Source: Dromaius novaehollandiae (lineage: Eukaryota > Chordata > Aves > Casuariiformes > Dromaiidae). From it: DNA of 64,000 nt. The notes beneath the pieces were generated by a model, which saw nothing but the letters and a program-made list of their open reading frames with translations, was not told the origin of the DNA and did not search any database. Location: assembly GCF_036370855.1 (NCBI RefSeq), contig NC_088099.1, positions 140,251,517-140,315,516 of the forward strand, read 5' to 3'. The stretch's first letter is position 1; every line of letters starts with the position of its first letter. Below are positions 25,211 to 36,900 of this stretch, in pieces. Both the position numbers and the translations under genes were made by a program.

Positions 25211-26015
25211 TTTTCATGGCATTTTCAGAGATGATTTCATAGTAGTATTTTCAAAACATTTTTACTCCTACTAGCATCAATGCAATCTTTCACTGTTACT
25301 CCATTGTAACAGTGTTTATTTATTTATTCACTTGAATAGATTTATATGATACATAAAAATGGGCTAGTCACATCTCTGTGTTCTTTTCATATACAGGAAA
25401 ATGCAGTCAGACTGGTGAAAATAAGTATAAAACCAGCAACTTCCATTAAATCCAAGAATAGGCACCTAAAAATAAAATATTATTCCCTGCTCCCAACAGT
25501 CATTCAGATAACTTACACTGATCAAGACTACCAGGGCAATTTGAGCTGATGGCTTCAAATCATAGGAGCCTCTATGAAAAGTGCCCACCTAAGCACCAGT
25601 TTCAATAGTTTCTATATAAAATACTCTCTCTTCTCCAGTTCATTAAACCACTGACCTACCAGATCTCTCCTAAAATAATCACTGCTTTCCCTATGGCCAA
25701 AGAAATGTGTTAATAACACATGTACATTTTAATAACACTTCCCAGTCCTTCTGAAACAATCAGGAGCAAATAGCCCTTACACCCTTCTGCTCCACTGAGC
25801 TCTCTTCTCCCCACTGTCCTCCTGCTGCTGCGTGTCTGGATGTGGCTTGTGTGCTTCAGTGGGCTCTCACCTGCACTGGTTTTACAAACCTTCAGTTCTG
25901 GCACTAGTGGAATTGTCTCTTGTATATACAACAGCCCTTTGTGTCTGGCTTTCGGTCTGTAAACCATTTAAATCATGAGAAGTATTTATTTTTTCTTTTT
26001 TTTTGAGAGAGAGAG

Positions 26016-26042
26016 ATGTTGAGAATTTACTATTCTCAACAT
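26016..26042. repeat. Perfect hairpin, 11-bp stem and 5-base loop
   Basis: 'atgttgagaat' (26016-26026) and 'attctcaacat' (26032-26042) are exact reverse complements separated by TTACT. The hairpin directly follows a poly-T run and a short GA repeat (26000-26014). Confidence 0.85.
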
Positions 26043-26744
26043 TAAGCAAGTAACATTAATGTGCACTGCACGCTTTTTACAGAACTTGTCTGAATTCTCT
26101 ACATTTAACTATTTATTTAACTATCTACTCAGATTCACTTGCTTCTAAATAAATTATATTTTATCAAGTTTTGCAACAAAGCTTCTGCTAGGAATATACT
26201 GCCCGACCTTTCACTAGTTTCAAGTCAGTATAATTTATTTAACCATATAATAAAATTGGTGTAACAGAATAAAGCATCAGGCCTATGATATTCCCATATA
26301 TGTTGTCTTAAAACCTAAATCCCATTTTTATCAATTTATGATGGTAACATTCAGTTTTACCAGCATTAATTACACAATTGTCTTTTAGTTTTCTCCTGTA
26401 ATAGTTCCCTTATTAGAATACTAACTTTCGAGCTGAATATAATCCTGGAAATACACAACAAAAAACGCATCAAATAATCATATTATCATTTCTCTCTGAA
26501 AAGATGTTTTCTCCTGCAAAACTAATGCTCGCATAATTTTTAAGGACTGCTTGCTGCAAATGAGTCCTATTCTCATTACAGTATGTTTTGTTTTGAAGAG
26601 AAACACAATGCCTATTTGGTTATTCTCAATGAAATGCTTTATTTTTATTAAATATAGAGAAGAGACTGCAGGCCATAGAAGGGACAACATAACTAACTTC
26701 CTGGAAACTTAGAAAAAACAGAAGTGGCTAACTTGAATCCTGCA

Positions 26745-26940
26745 GATGGGCAAAGCATACAACCTATCTCTAAAAAGGCCAACGAGAGAGCTTACAAAAT
26801 TATAGACCAGTAGCCCAACTTCAACACCCAGAAAGACTAGGATAAATAATTTTTTAGTAACTGCATAGAGGTGAGAACACAATTGTCAAAGACAAGTCAT
26901 ATCAAACCAACCTAATTTTCCTTTCTCATAAAGTAACTGG
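26745..26940 (+). mobile_element. CR1/L3-type LINE fragment, sense
   Basis: The + strand keeps the landmark 'aattatagaccagtagcccaacttcaacacccagaaagact' (split over about 26800-26840) and then 'caagtcatatcaaaccaacctaattttcct' (about 26893-26922). This corresponds to the LINE reverse-transcriptase region YRPVSL-like motif, followed by the conserved stretch where L3/CR1 elements read 'aaatcatgccaaaccaacctaatttcctt'. It is a short internal piece with many mutations, non-functional, with approximate ends. Confidence 0.65.
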
Positions 26941-26949
26941 CCACTTGAA

Positions 26950-29900
26950 TTGGGAGGCACTTTATATTACATTCTTTTTATTTTTGTGTTTTTATATGGG
27001 TACAGATGGCACTCTTACTGGTAAAAAAGCCAAATACAATACAGATTCTGATACACATACTGCTTGAGACACCTGAAACACTTCTATGAGGTTTGGGAAA
27101 CTCCTAACTGTGTAATTGGAGCAGTTTAGCTGGGCTGCACAGTGAATGTTGCAATAGTTCACTGCTTATGATCAGTAACTGACTGCCCAAAGATATTCAT
27201 CATGTTGCTCAAGAGAACAGCTGCACAAAGATAAGTATTGGTAACCTAGCATATAGAATATTTAGGACATTTCTAGCTGATAAAAACACATTAAAGTAAT
27301 CTCTATGAAATATCCAGAGGGTAAATTTTTTTAAGAATTAGCTTTTATTTTCTAAAGCTATATTTAAGCACCAAAATTAAACACCAAATTTCTAAGGGCC
27401 CAGCAATTTCTATTTAGCATTTGTGCAGCTGGATAACTTATTTGGGTTTCTATATATTAATTCAGAAGTGTAATATTAAATAATGATTTTGAAAATCTTG
27501 ACCAGAGATAATTAACCAGTGACCCAAAGAAAGCGCAGTTTTGAAGCATATATATTTAAGCCTTAAATACATACTTCTCAGACTGTTGAGTGAGCAAAGT
27601 TGACAGCAAGTGGCAGACAGCTGTAGAACTTACTAAGATATTAGAACCGGTTGAAAGTTTGGCATTCAAGAGGTGTCAGTGTGTACTGAAATTTCAGTGT
27701 TAGAGATGACACAGGCTCAAGCTCAGGACAAAATAATTTTTGGGCCACTGCCATAAATGCAAATTTTTTTGACTGAACTTCAGGATTTTACAATCAGGAT
27801 TTTATTAAGTACACAAATGGCAGTCATTACGGTCTTTTAAAATAGCTATTCCTTTTGCTATTTTGGATTCAAAGAATTTCATAGATTCCAAATGAGTTGC
27901 AGAAGAAAATCTACCTTTTCTAATATGGGAACTATACACTTTTGATGAAAAATAGTGTTTTTAAAGCTGCTGAGTGGTAATTTTATTATCAAATTATGAA
28001 ATATTCATAGCTACCAACTTCTGTGAGCCTAAGAGCAACAATTTTGAGACAAGGTGGCAGGCAACATATACTTTGCTCTCCTTGTGGTCTCAGTTTTAAG
28101 CTGTGGGCATGCCAGTGGTTCTTATGGACCACATGATGCCTCTGAGCTGAAGGGTCAGGACCCCTGATGTAAGGCTTGGTTCATTTTATTTTGTTCTTCC
28201 AGTATCTGCCTCTTATCAGTAGGTCAGCATTATGACTTTGAGTCACAAGGCATCAAGGGATACTCTAATTGAAGATAAATAAGCTAACACAGTAAGTAAT
28301 GATTACTATTTTATTATATAATGAAAACAAAATTAAAAGTCGCTAAACCCCCCAAATAGGTCATGAGCAAGCCATAAACAATGGGTATCTCATTATAATC
28401 TCTTTTCAACAGAGAGTTTTCATCACTGATCACACATTTGAGTTGTTCTGACTCTGAGATACTTTTTCTCTCATGAAATCTTGAAACTTTTATTCCAGTT
28501 TAACAGTGAATCTCCTCTCTTAAATAACTAAAATACTTTACAGTTGGGCCAGAAATTTCATTTAAGGGTTAGTGAACCCTGTTTTGCCTATCATGAGTAA
28601 TTTCACTCACTTTTGTCCACTCAGATATGGTTTTATCTTAACACTAATGAAACCAAAGAGTTTCACTTCAGTCACTTAACAGAATCTATCCAGTGAGTAA
28701 TCTTGATATGAGCAGTGCCTTAATACTGAGGATTTTAAATTCAAATTAAACCTAGCTCTTTCCTCTCATTACCATTTTTAGCTCATACCTTCATCTCAGG
28801 AAAACTTACATGAATATGCTGCTAATATTTTTAATTGCATTAGTGTTCTAATATTCCACCAAAATCATTTGGAATGGAAATGTATTTCATTTCTTTGTAA
28901 TTTTTATAAGCTTTATTTTGTTAAGGAGGCTGTGGCATCTATAAGGGTACCATTATATTTCAGAAACACTGCTCTGCTTGAAGGCTGCTGTTTCTTGATT
29001 CTAGGTTTATAGTTACTTTCTTCTCCTTAACAGTTTTTTATAATAGCAGCTTGCAAGAATATCCTAAGCAGGCTGAGTGACAAGATTACGCTGTGAATGT
29101 TTTGCATGAAATATGCTCCTGAGGAGCAGTTCTGACTCGTTGCTGCATTCAGAGCAACTTACAGTCCTTTGTTTCCATAATGGCAATGAAGAGCTAGCTT
29201 ACCTTTTGTTGTCACTTTTCATCGACTCTCATCAGAGAATAGTGTTTGTGTACATTCTGTGTAATATACAACACTAAAGCAAAGCAGACGATATGAAGTC
29301 GAATTCCAAAAATTGTGTGAGCATTCTGAGAAGTGATAAACACGGTGTTTTCTTCTGTGCCCAAAAGTACTCAATTTCTCTGACAATAAACTGAGTAGAT
29401 CTTCTTAAATGAACATTTGATATAAAAGTATCTGTACATAAGCTATTGTTCTCCAAGTATCATATAATAAAAGCAATGCTATTTACAAGCATTCCATAAT
29501 AATGAAAGCAATGTTGTAGTAACATTTTATAAAACTTAATTCTAATAATTTTAGTCATTTTTTCTATGAAAAATGAAAAGGTGTCCACTACAATGCTATT
29601 AAAATGATATTGTTATTAATAATTACTAATATTGTTAATATTACCACTATTTTATCATGTTATTGGAAAGATGTTGGAAAGTCAAAGAAATAGAAGTGAT
29701 CAATTAAAGGTGATCAAGAGGCAAAGACATGGAAGAGAGCAGTTTCTTCCTTTCCTAAGGATATCTCAATGATGTCATCGTAACTTTGTTCTGTGCTTTG
29801 CACTGATTGTCTTGTAGCAGCACACTCATTATTTTCATGTCATTACCTTTATTAAACTAACTTTACCTATGATTAGCTCTATTAATTAAACAACTTCATA

Positions 29901-30440
29901 TAGCTTACAAAGATGGGGAATTTTTTGTAAGACAAGAAACATATGTTTAAAACAAAATAAATCACAATTTTTTTCCCTAGTATTATATTCACTGAATGGT
30001 AGCTTTTTAAGGGGTTAACTTTTAAACTATGTTATAGTTGGTGGTAAGAGATGGAAAGACTGTCCCCTTGTGGATAGGAATATGAGGAAAGTGGTAAGTG
30101 ATACTGTAATTTATGGATAGGAAGGTAACCTTAGGCATTGGGAGTTTCATTAAGAAATTAACTAGAATCCTTACTTGCTTGTTGCTGATAGATCAGCAAC
30201 TGAATGTGCAAAAATACAGAGATGCTTTTGGTTTGGTTGGCCTGACAGACAATGCGGACTAAAGACTGAGCTAACATAACTCATCATACTAACATCATCA
30301 GTTCTTGCTATCATATAATCTTAATTGCTTTAGAGAGCTACAGTGTTACTCTCACTTTAAGTAGGCTATTTTGCAAAGAATAACTTCAGAGTAGAGAACT
30401 AGAGAAGACTCCACAATAAAGACAAAGCCTTAGGTGTATC
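26950..30440. other. Intergenic AT-rich region, no gene recognised
   Basis: I see no supported feature. It is AT-rich throughout with short open frames only. Confidence 0.6.
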
Positions 30441-30778
30441 TATAAACTAATCTGCTGCTCACATGCATGTGTATGCCACACCTGTGTTAGAGCATCTACT
30501 TACACAGCAGAGCACTACCCTTGTTCTTGTTTCTGCATCCAAACTGGCACCACCTTGTAGGGGTTTGTTCTACGATCTTGAGAGGATTTGCCTGAAGGTT
30601 CTCAATACACCACTGAATTGAGATGCTATATATACTAAACTATGGCAAAAGACCTTACCTGTCTTTTGGGGGAAGTTGTGTAGAAGTGCTTTTAGCCTCC
30701 CCAAATATTTAGCTGAGGCATTTATGATTTTGCAGATTCCTCGCTTCTGGTCACTGTTGCCACTGGCAAGCTATAAAT

Positions 30779-31060
30779 CTAACACAGGTGGGTGAAATTC
30801 TTCTCCTTCTGGTCAAATTTGCTATACCGCAGCAGTACATATTCTGTGGGATGGTAGAGGGCATTCCCATCACAGTCCCTGCCAGAACAGGAGATGGAAG
30901 GACCTGAGTGGAATTTATTTAGAGCAGACTGGAGACATCTGAACTTTGTTGTAAATGTTAGATTACCCATAAATGCTATAGATTCCCCATCATCTCTGAT
31001 CCAGGAGAACTACCAGAACATGCTAGAGTCCCATCATAGTTCAGATCTGGGATAGTCCAA
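30779..31060 (-). pseudogene. Unidentified protein-like block, minus strand
   Basis: On the minus strand, two adjacent segments read like protein. One begins IDWTIPDLNYDGTLACSGSS (about 31060-30970) and stops after about 29 codons. The other, in a frame open over 30970-30779, contains SGRDCDGNALYHPTEYVLLR and then YSKFDQKEKNFTHL. Base composition is more balanced than the AT-rich surroundings, which suggests a decayed coding sequence or a transposon remnant rather than random intergenic DNA. I do not recognise the family and assign no function. The interruption between the segments argues that it is broken. Confidence 0.25.
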
Positions 31061-31259
31061 TCAATAAATAATCAATATTCAAATCAATAATAAGTAGCTT
31101 TGAATTTCTGCATGAGGAAGCATGGAGGTTCCCAGAGCAAGGAGCTCCATGGAGCATGAAGACTTCATGGAGCTGCTTAGAAAGCAGGGGACGCTTCTTA
31201 TAGAAAGTATTTTGGTCTACTAAGTCCAATCCTTTGCTATTGCAGACAGTCATAACCTC

Positions 31260-33060
31260 TCAAACGAATTCATCATGTTCTGTCTCATTCAAGATTTTTC
31301 CCAATTACCCTGATTGCAATTATTTTCTGAAATATCATTAGAAATATCATAATTTTTAGTCCAGTCATATTCATTGTCAGTGTATACCTGTTCTTTCTTA
31401 AGCCAATATCATCCTTTTATTTAAACCACTCTTCTTCCTCCCTATTATTTAATCCTTGACAGACAGTAATCAGAGCCTTCTTAGCCCTCTTAGCCTTCAT
31501 TTTGTTAAACTAAACAAGCCACACGCTTGCAGTTTTATTGTATACAAAAGGCTCTCCAAATGCCTTCATAATATGATTGGGTCAGACAAAAGTGTCCTGT
31601 AGGATCAACTTGTTCCATCAACTGTCATTCAAGAGTGCATTCAGTCTTATCAATATATAATATTTTTCTGTCTCTAATGGAAATACTCCAAACTTGATCT
31701 TCTCAGTCATTTCCTACTGATTACTTCCCAACTTATAGCAGAAAGTTTCATTCTTCCAGTAATTACGGAGTCTGAACCAAACGAGAAATAACTTATCACT
31801 ACCCTTTGGAGACCTGCTACCACAAAGTCCTACAGGTTTGTGGCTAACCGGTTTGATACTGGACAGCCAAGGTGCAGGTTTCTGCTGTGCTTCAGAGTGG
31901 GGTGATGGGGAAATAAGCTTGAGATAATACCTCACCTTTGAAAAATGGACTTCCCAAGTTGTGCTATGGGGAACTCACTGATTCATAATTTGTCCTCCAC
32001 GAAGAGTAAATGAATATGTTAAATATCTACTTCTCTGTTATGTTCTGTGATATATGAATTGACCGAAATGAGTTGGTTGAAGGGTTGAAGACGAAAATGT
32101 CAAAAATTATGTGGCATCATTACAGGTCTAACTAATAAACATTCATAAACATCTACTATTATTCTTAGTTTGAAGTATGTTCCATTCTTAAATTTATGAC
32201 ACCAGATGAATACAGTATGCATGATCAGCAAATGGCTAAGGACTTATTATTTCAATAGTATGGGACTCTGGTGAAAATATCCAGAGCTACAGGGAGCAAG
32301 TCTACATTGTAGGTATCCTTTTTTTTTGACCAGAGGTGCCTTTGAGAGTCAGACAATAACAAATCAAAAGTGAAAGAGGAAATTACTGAAAACTATTTCC
32401 TCTGTAACTGTCTTTAAAACAAGGAAGTAAGGAAAAAACATGGACTGTTTATTTCTGTACTTCACAGGGGAAGTGTCATAGGGTGTTGTGAAAGTTCCTT
32501 GTTTCACTCTCTGTGACGAAACTTCATGAAAAAGCGTCTTTGCAGAATTTCATAATCCTAATTCAAAGCCATGCCTAAACCGCAGCGTGTAGAACCCCGT
32601 GCAGTATTTGTAATAGTTTTAACATGGTCTTGTTACAGAGTTCAGCACTACAATAGACACTGTACACAAATGGCTGTCATCTAAATTCAGTAAATGGCCA
32701 CTAAGGGAGACTGAAGACAAAATCTAGAAAGGGTGGATAAGCACAGTCAGTGTGATGCATTAGCAAAACAGACAAAGCAGCAGTGACAGCTCTGGGACTG
32801 CTGCGGGCTACAGTTAGCAGTTTATAACACAGTATTACTTCACGTCAACCGTTTTGGTCCTCGTTTTTAACAATCATAGACTTATTTTAGACCTTGACCA
32901 GTTTCATATTTTCTATAGTACATTTACAGATTTTTTTTGATGTAGTAACGACAGCAACAATCAGCCAGATTACAAAAAGGGAGAGATGCTTTGTTCTTCA
33001 AAACTACTTTAACAAATCTAATTTAATAAATAGTACTGTAATTACTTTGGACAGAAACAA
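31260..33060. other. Intergenic region upstream of the Rab promoter, no gene recognised
   Basis: No exon or repeat can be supported. Base composition shifts abruptly at about 33070 into the CpG island. Confidence 0.6.
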
Positions 33061-33082
33061 CTTATCTTCACGGACCACCTGG

Positions 33083-33119
33083 TGATGACGCCAGCCCTCA
33101 AACCGGCGGGACGTCATGC
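33083..33119. promoter_or_regulatory. CRE/ATF-like pair at the 5' edge of the CpG island
   Basis: 'tgatgacg' (33083-33090) and 'ggacgtcatg' (33110-33119) are a CRE half-site and a near-complete CRE (GACGTCA, seven of eight bases of TGACGTCA). They lie about 20 bases apart at the upstream boundary of the island, where CREB/ATF sites often occur. This is motif evidence only. Confidence 0.4.
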
Positions 33120-33789
33120 AGCGATACCTCTGTTTTATTGAATAACTTAAGAATACTAAGTGCCGTTATTCCCCTTCTCACAGCGGGGACCGGAGTCAGA
33201 AACGACGCGGCCTCCTCGGCGAGGGCACCTCGAGGCCCGGCCGCCCCCGCGCGCGGCCCGCCGGCGAGGCCGCCTATCCCGCGCAGCTCCGGTCGCTTCC
33301 CTCCCGCCCTGCTGGGAGAAAACGAGCAAGGCAGAGAGCGCCACGAAGGCCGCCGCGGCCCAAGAGTTTCGCTTCCCTCCGGCCTCTCGCGGCGACCGGC
33401 CCGGCCCGGCCCTCCCCTCCCGGCCCGGCTCGCTGAACCTGCGCCCTGCCCTGCGGCCGCCCCGTCCCCGCCCCGATCTGCGCGCTCCGCCTCCGCCCGT
33501 GTCGCCTGTCACTTCGGGGGAGCCCGCGGCGCCTCCCGGGCCTGCCCCGCTGCGCTGCGGCGGTAACGGCCCCCAGCCGCGGGGTCACGGCGCCTCCCCA
33601 CCCCCCCTTCGCCGGCGGCCACGGCCCAGCCCCGGCCCGGCCCCGCCATGCCGCGGGCGAGGGCGGCCCCCGCCCTCACAGCGGGGCGGCCCGCGGCGCC
33701 GCGGCCCCCGCCCCCGGCCCGGCGCGGGCCGCTGGCAGAGCCCCGCCGCCGCCCGGCCTTGCGCCGCGCTGCCCGGCGGGCCCTGCGCC

Positions 33790-33952
33790 ATGGCCGGGCT
33801 GGGGCAGGGCTCTGCGGGGAAGCCGCCGCTGCTGGTGAAAATAGTGATGGCGGGGGAGTCCTGCGTGGGGAAAACCTCCATCGTGCGCAGGTACACCGAG
33901 CCCGCCGCCGCGCCCGCCGCCTTCTCCTCCTCCTCCTACCTGGCCACCATCG
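33790..33952 (+). CDS. Rab GTPase exon 1: start, P-loop, switch I
   Basis: First coding exon of a Rab8/10/13-clade small GTPase, residues 1-54 plus the first base of Gly55. The ATG at 33790 has a strong Kozak context (GCGCCATGG) and gives a short N-terminus (MAGLGQGSAGKPPLLVKIVM) of normal Rab length. The frame is open upstream to 33160, but that stretch is Pro/Arg/Ala-rich CpG-island translation without conserved sequence, so I prefer 33790. The P-loop is GESCVGKTS (residues 22-30) with Lys28 and Thr29 for phosphate and magnesium. Cys25 replaces the usual Gly (Ras Gly13 position). Residues 36-52 are Ala/Ser-rich and lengthen switch I by about six residues relative to Rab10. Thr53 is the conserved switch I threonine (ATIG). 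The donor is GTGAGT. Confidence 0.9.
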
Positions 33953-36900
33953 GTGAGTGACGGGCACGGCCGCCTGCAGGGGCGGCCCGCGTCGCGCCCC
34001 CGCGCAGCACGGCGGCGAGGCAGGAGCTGCCCGCACCGACAGCCTGGCACGCACCCGGTCACCCCCCTAACGACCAGGCACCCATCCGTGCCCGTACCCC
34101 CTCCTGCCCCCCCGGCAGCCTGGCACCCCTATGTCCCCCCCACAGCCTGTCATCCCTCCCTGCGCACACCCCTGGCACCCACCCGTGCCCCCTCGGCCTG
34201 GCCAGCCCGCCCTCACAACCCCCCGAAACCCCCAGAACGCGCGTCCCGCCTCACGCCTCCGCCTGTTACCCCCTTGCACCGGCACCAGTTGCGCTGTAGC
34301 GGAGGTGCACACCTGCACTCCCGCTTCGTGAGCCCACCCCGAGGGACGGCAGCGCCACAGAAGCGTGCCACCGGGCTGGCGCGTGCCTGGGCTCCCATTT
34401 CACTTGTTCTCCTAGACCTTTACTCTCGCACACGCGAGCGTGCGCACGCGGCACTGCCACACGGTTGTGTTTCTACAGATACATCCTGCCTGACCCTTGT
34501 AGCTTAGCATTGCTAAAATCACCTTCTGGCAACCGGCTGTACGCTTCCAGTCTTGTCTAGCGAACTGAACCCGCAGGTGGGTTCGTCAGGGTGTCCAGAG
34601 GCGTGTGCCTGTGGCTCCAAAACCTCCTTGTTCCAGCTTCTGTATTGCCACTGGTACTTGTCTGTGACGTTCTGAACTTGTTTTTAAAATTACTAAGGCA
34701 AGTTGTTTCTTATTGTACTAGTGCTTGTGATGCCAAATGGAGGCCCTGTTGTTGTATACTCGTGTGCATACATAGAAAACAGTATCTGCTTCAAAGAGTT
34801 TTGGGGCTTCAATAAAATACTCAATTCTTCCGTCTTTCACAGTAGAAAGGGTTTCAACTTTGTATTAATAGATTTTAATGGTATAAAGGGTACCGATGAG
34901 TCAAGATACCTTCTACTATAGGTGGCAACATGTGTGATTATTAAAGTAGACCAACTGCTGTGATGGAAACAATTAGCCCTGCTAAACTGAGTTGGTTTCA
35001 TGCTGCGTCACTGTGCTGCCTTCCCCAGTGCATCTGCAGGACCTGGCTGATCTGGATTTTCCATTGTGGTGGTATTCCAGGCCCGCATCACCATGGAGAA
35101 TGGCAAGTTGTTTGTCCACGTGCTGAAAATGGTCATCAGCTTGAAAATGTGGAATATGTGGGAGTTTTTGTTTGCCACAGAAATTTAACAAATTTCTGAG
35201 TGGGAAATTTTCATTTTTAAATATGGATTTGCATGCGTGTAATCATTTTTTCATTTTCTGTGCGGTTTAATGGAACAGTAAAGCATGCACAAGAAATCAC
35301 GTGTTCCTATGTTTTGAATATGCATGGCTCTCATACATTTTTCAGTGTAGGAGGAGTTTGCTTAACTGAATATGTAATAGGTAGTACCTGTGGCAGCAGT
35401 TGGTCCTATTTTGTAAGAGGAAGTGCTTAATGTACATGAGGTTACTTGACCTGCCCACGTGAGAACTGGCAGAACTTAAACCGTTTTTTATTTCCTTGCA
35501 TATTCCTGCAAAGCATCTTCTGAAACCAAAATGAACAAAAATGGAAGAATACAACCACCAGAAGTGTAATGAAAATTCATCCTTTTAACAGGCAGTTTGT
35601 TACAGTGCTTAAGAAAAGTCCCAAGGAATGTCCATGAAAATAAATGTCGGCTTTAATGATGGCTTTTTTATTGGAATTTAGATTCCTAGCCTTGAGATTA
35701 TTATTTTGAGACAGAATTTCTAGTGCTCTGATTTCCAAGTTGTGGGTTGAAATAGTTTAAAGAATAGTTAAGATGAATCAGTTTTGTGGCCATTATGGAC
35801 TGAGATTAACATTACTAATTTGCTTACTGTTTTCGAAACCTGTTCTTGAGGGATTTAAAAACTTAACGTATGTTTATCTGCAGTGTAAACAAATCATCAA
35901 AATCTGGGTATTTGTTATCTGAATGTGATTCCAAAGTAGTTTCTGAAATCTTGTATTCCATTTAATTCCATTTTACAAGGTGTGTCAGAGCTTAGACTTT
36001 AAAATGGATGGGATCGTTGGTGATGAATTCTAAAATAGTAATGTTGAAAGTGGAAGTTTCTTGCCCACTAGGACCGTTACAACAGCGAGTCATTGTTTAG
36101 GTCTTGGTAGCATGTTTTTGGAAAGCCTCAGCAGTGGTCTATAGGAAGAAGCTTCAGGTACATTGCAACATTTCAGATTTTCTGTTCATGATATCTTCTT
36201 CCGCTTTGTTGTCACTATCAAAACAAACAGCTGTTTTCATTTGGATTCCCGTTTCATACATTCTCAGTCAAATGTTCCCTATCTGTCATGCAGCCTATTG
36301 AATGCTCATCTGATGTTAATTGATTTTTTCACCCTTTTCTCAGGTATTTGGGCTTCCTGACAAGATCTTATATCACCACCTTTCTTCGGTGGTGAAGGGT
36401 AGTAGTCACAGAAGTTAAAAGGCTGGGTGCTGTTGAGAATCCCATTTCTGTATCATCATTATTGGCGAGTTTGCGCTGCTAGAAAAAATTGCAAAAAAGA
36501 AGACATTTTCTAGTTGTACCTAGTAGGCTCCAGTTGTGAAATTTTCTAAAGTTATGTATTTTATGAAATGAAAAAAAATGCATTCATGGTAAATTTTCAT
36601 TGAAAGCACTTTATGCAGCACTTCAACACTCAAGGATGGGTGCCCTTCCTCCTCTTCAATTATGCAGTTTGGGTGAATTATAAGCAGTTATAGTTTTCTA
36701 ATTAAACTTATACGCATCATAAGGCAGACGCATTGTATTATGAATAGTAGACTATAGTAGACTATAAAGAATAACTGTTTTTATTTAAACAATGGCATTG
36801 CATAGAAAGCCCTAGAGGAAGTTTATGAACAAAAAAACCCCCCTGTATACAAGTGAACAGGATGCTGATCTGACAGGTTGTAAGGTTTTTATTTTGCTGT

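Larger units (their letters stand above)
33080..34470 (+). promoter_or_regulatory. CpG-island promoter of the Rab gene
   Basis: From about 33080 to 34470 the sequence is strongly GC-rich and dense in CpG, in sharp contrast to the flanks. It contains many GC-box-like GGGCGG/CCGCCC and CCCGCC motifs and no TATA box near the expected start. It surrounds the first coding exon (33790-33952), as is usual for a broadly expressed vertebrate gene with dispersed initiation. The transcription start cannot be fixed from sequence. A divergent minus-strand transcript is possible, but no minus-strand exon is recognised. Confidence 0.85.

Noticed and set aside
33509..34054. 181-codon and other long minus-strand frames, and a 184-codon + frame at 33953-34507, within the CpG island
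   Set aside because: These are Arg/Pro/Ala/Gly-rich translations of CpG-island DNA, where stop codons are rare. They overlap the real Rab exon and show no domain.
36741..36765. Short direct repeat of 'atagtagacta'
   Set aside because: It is about two copies of an AT-rich word and not informative.
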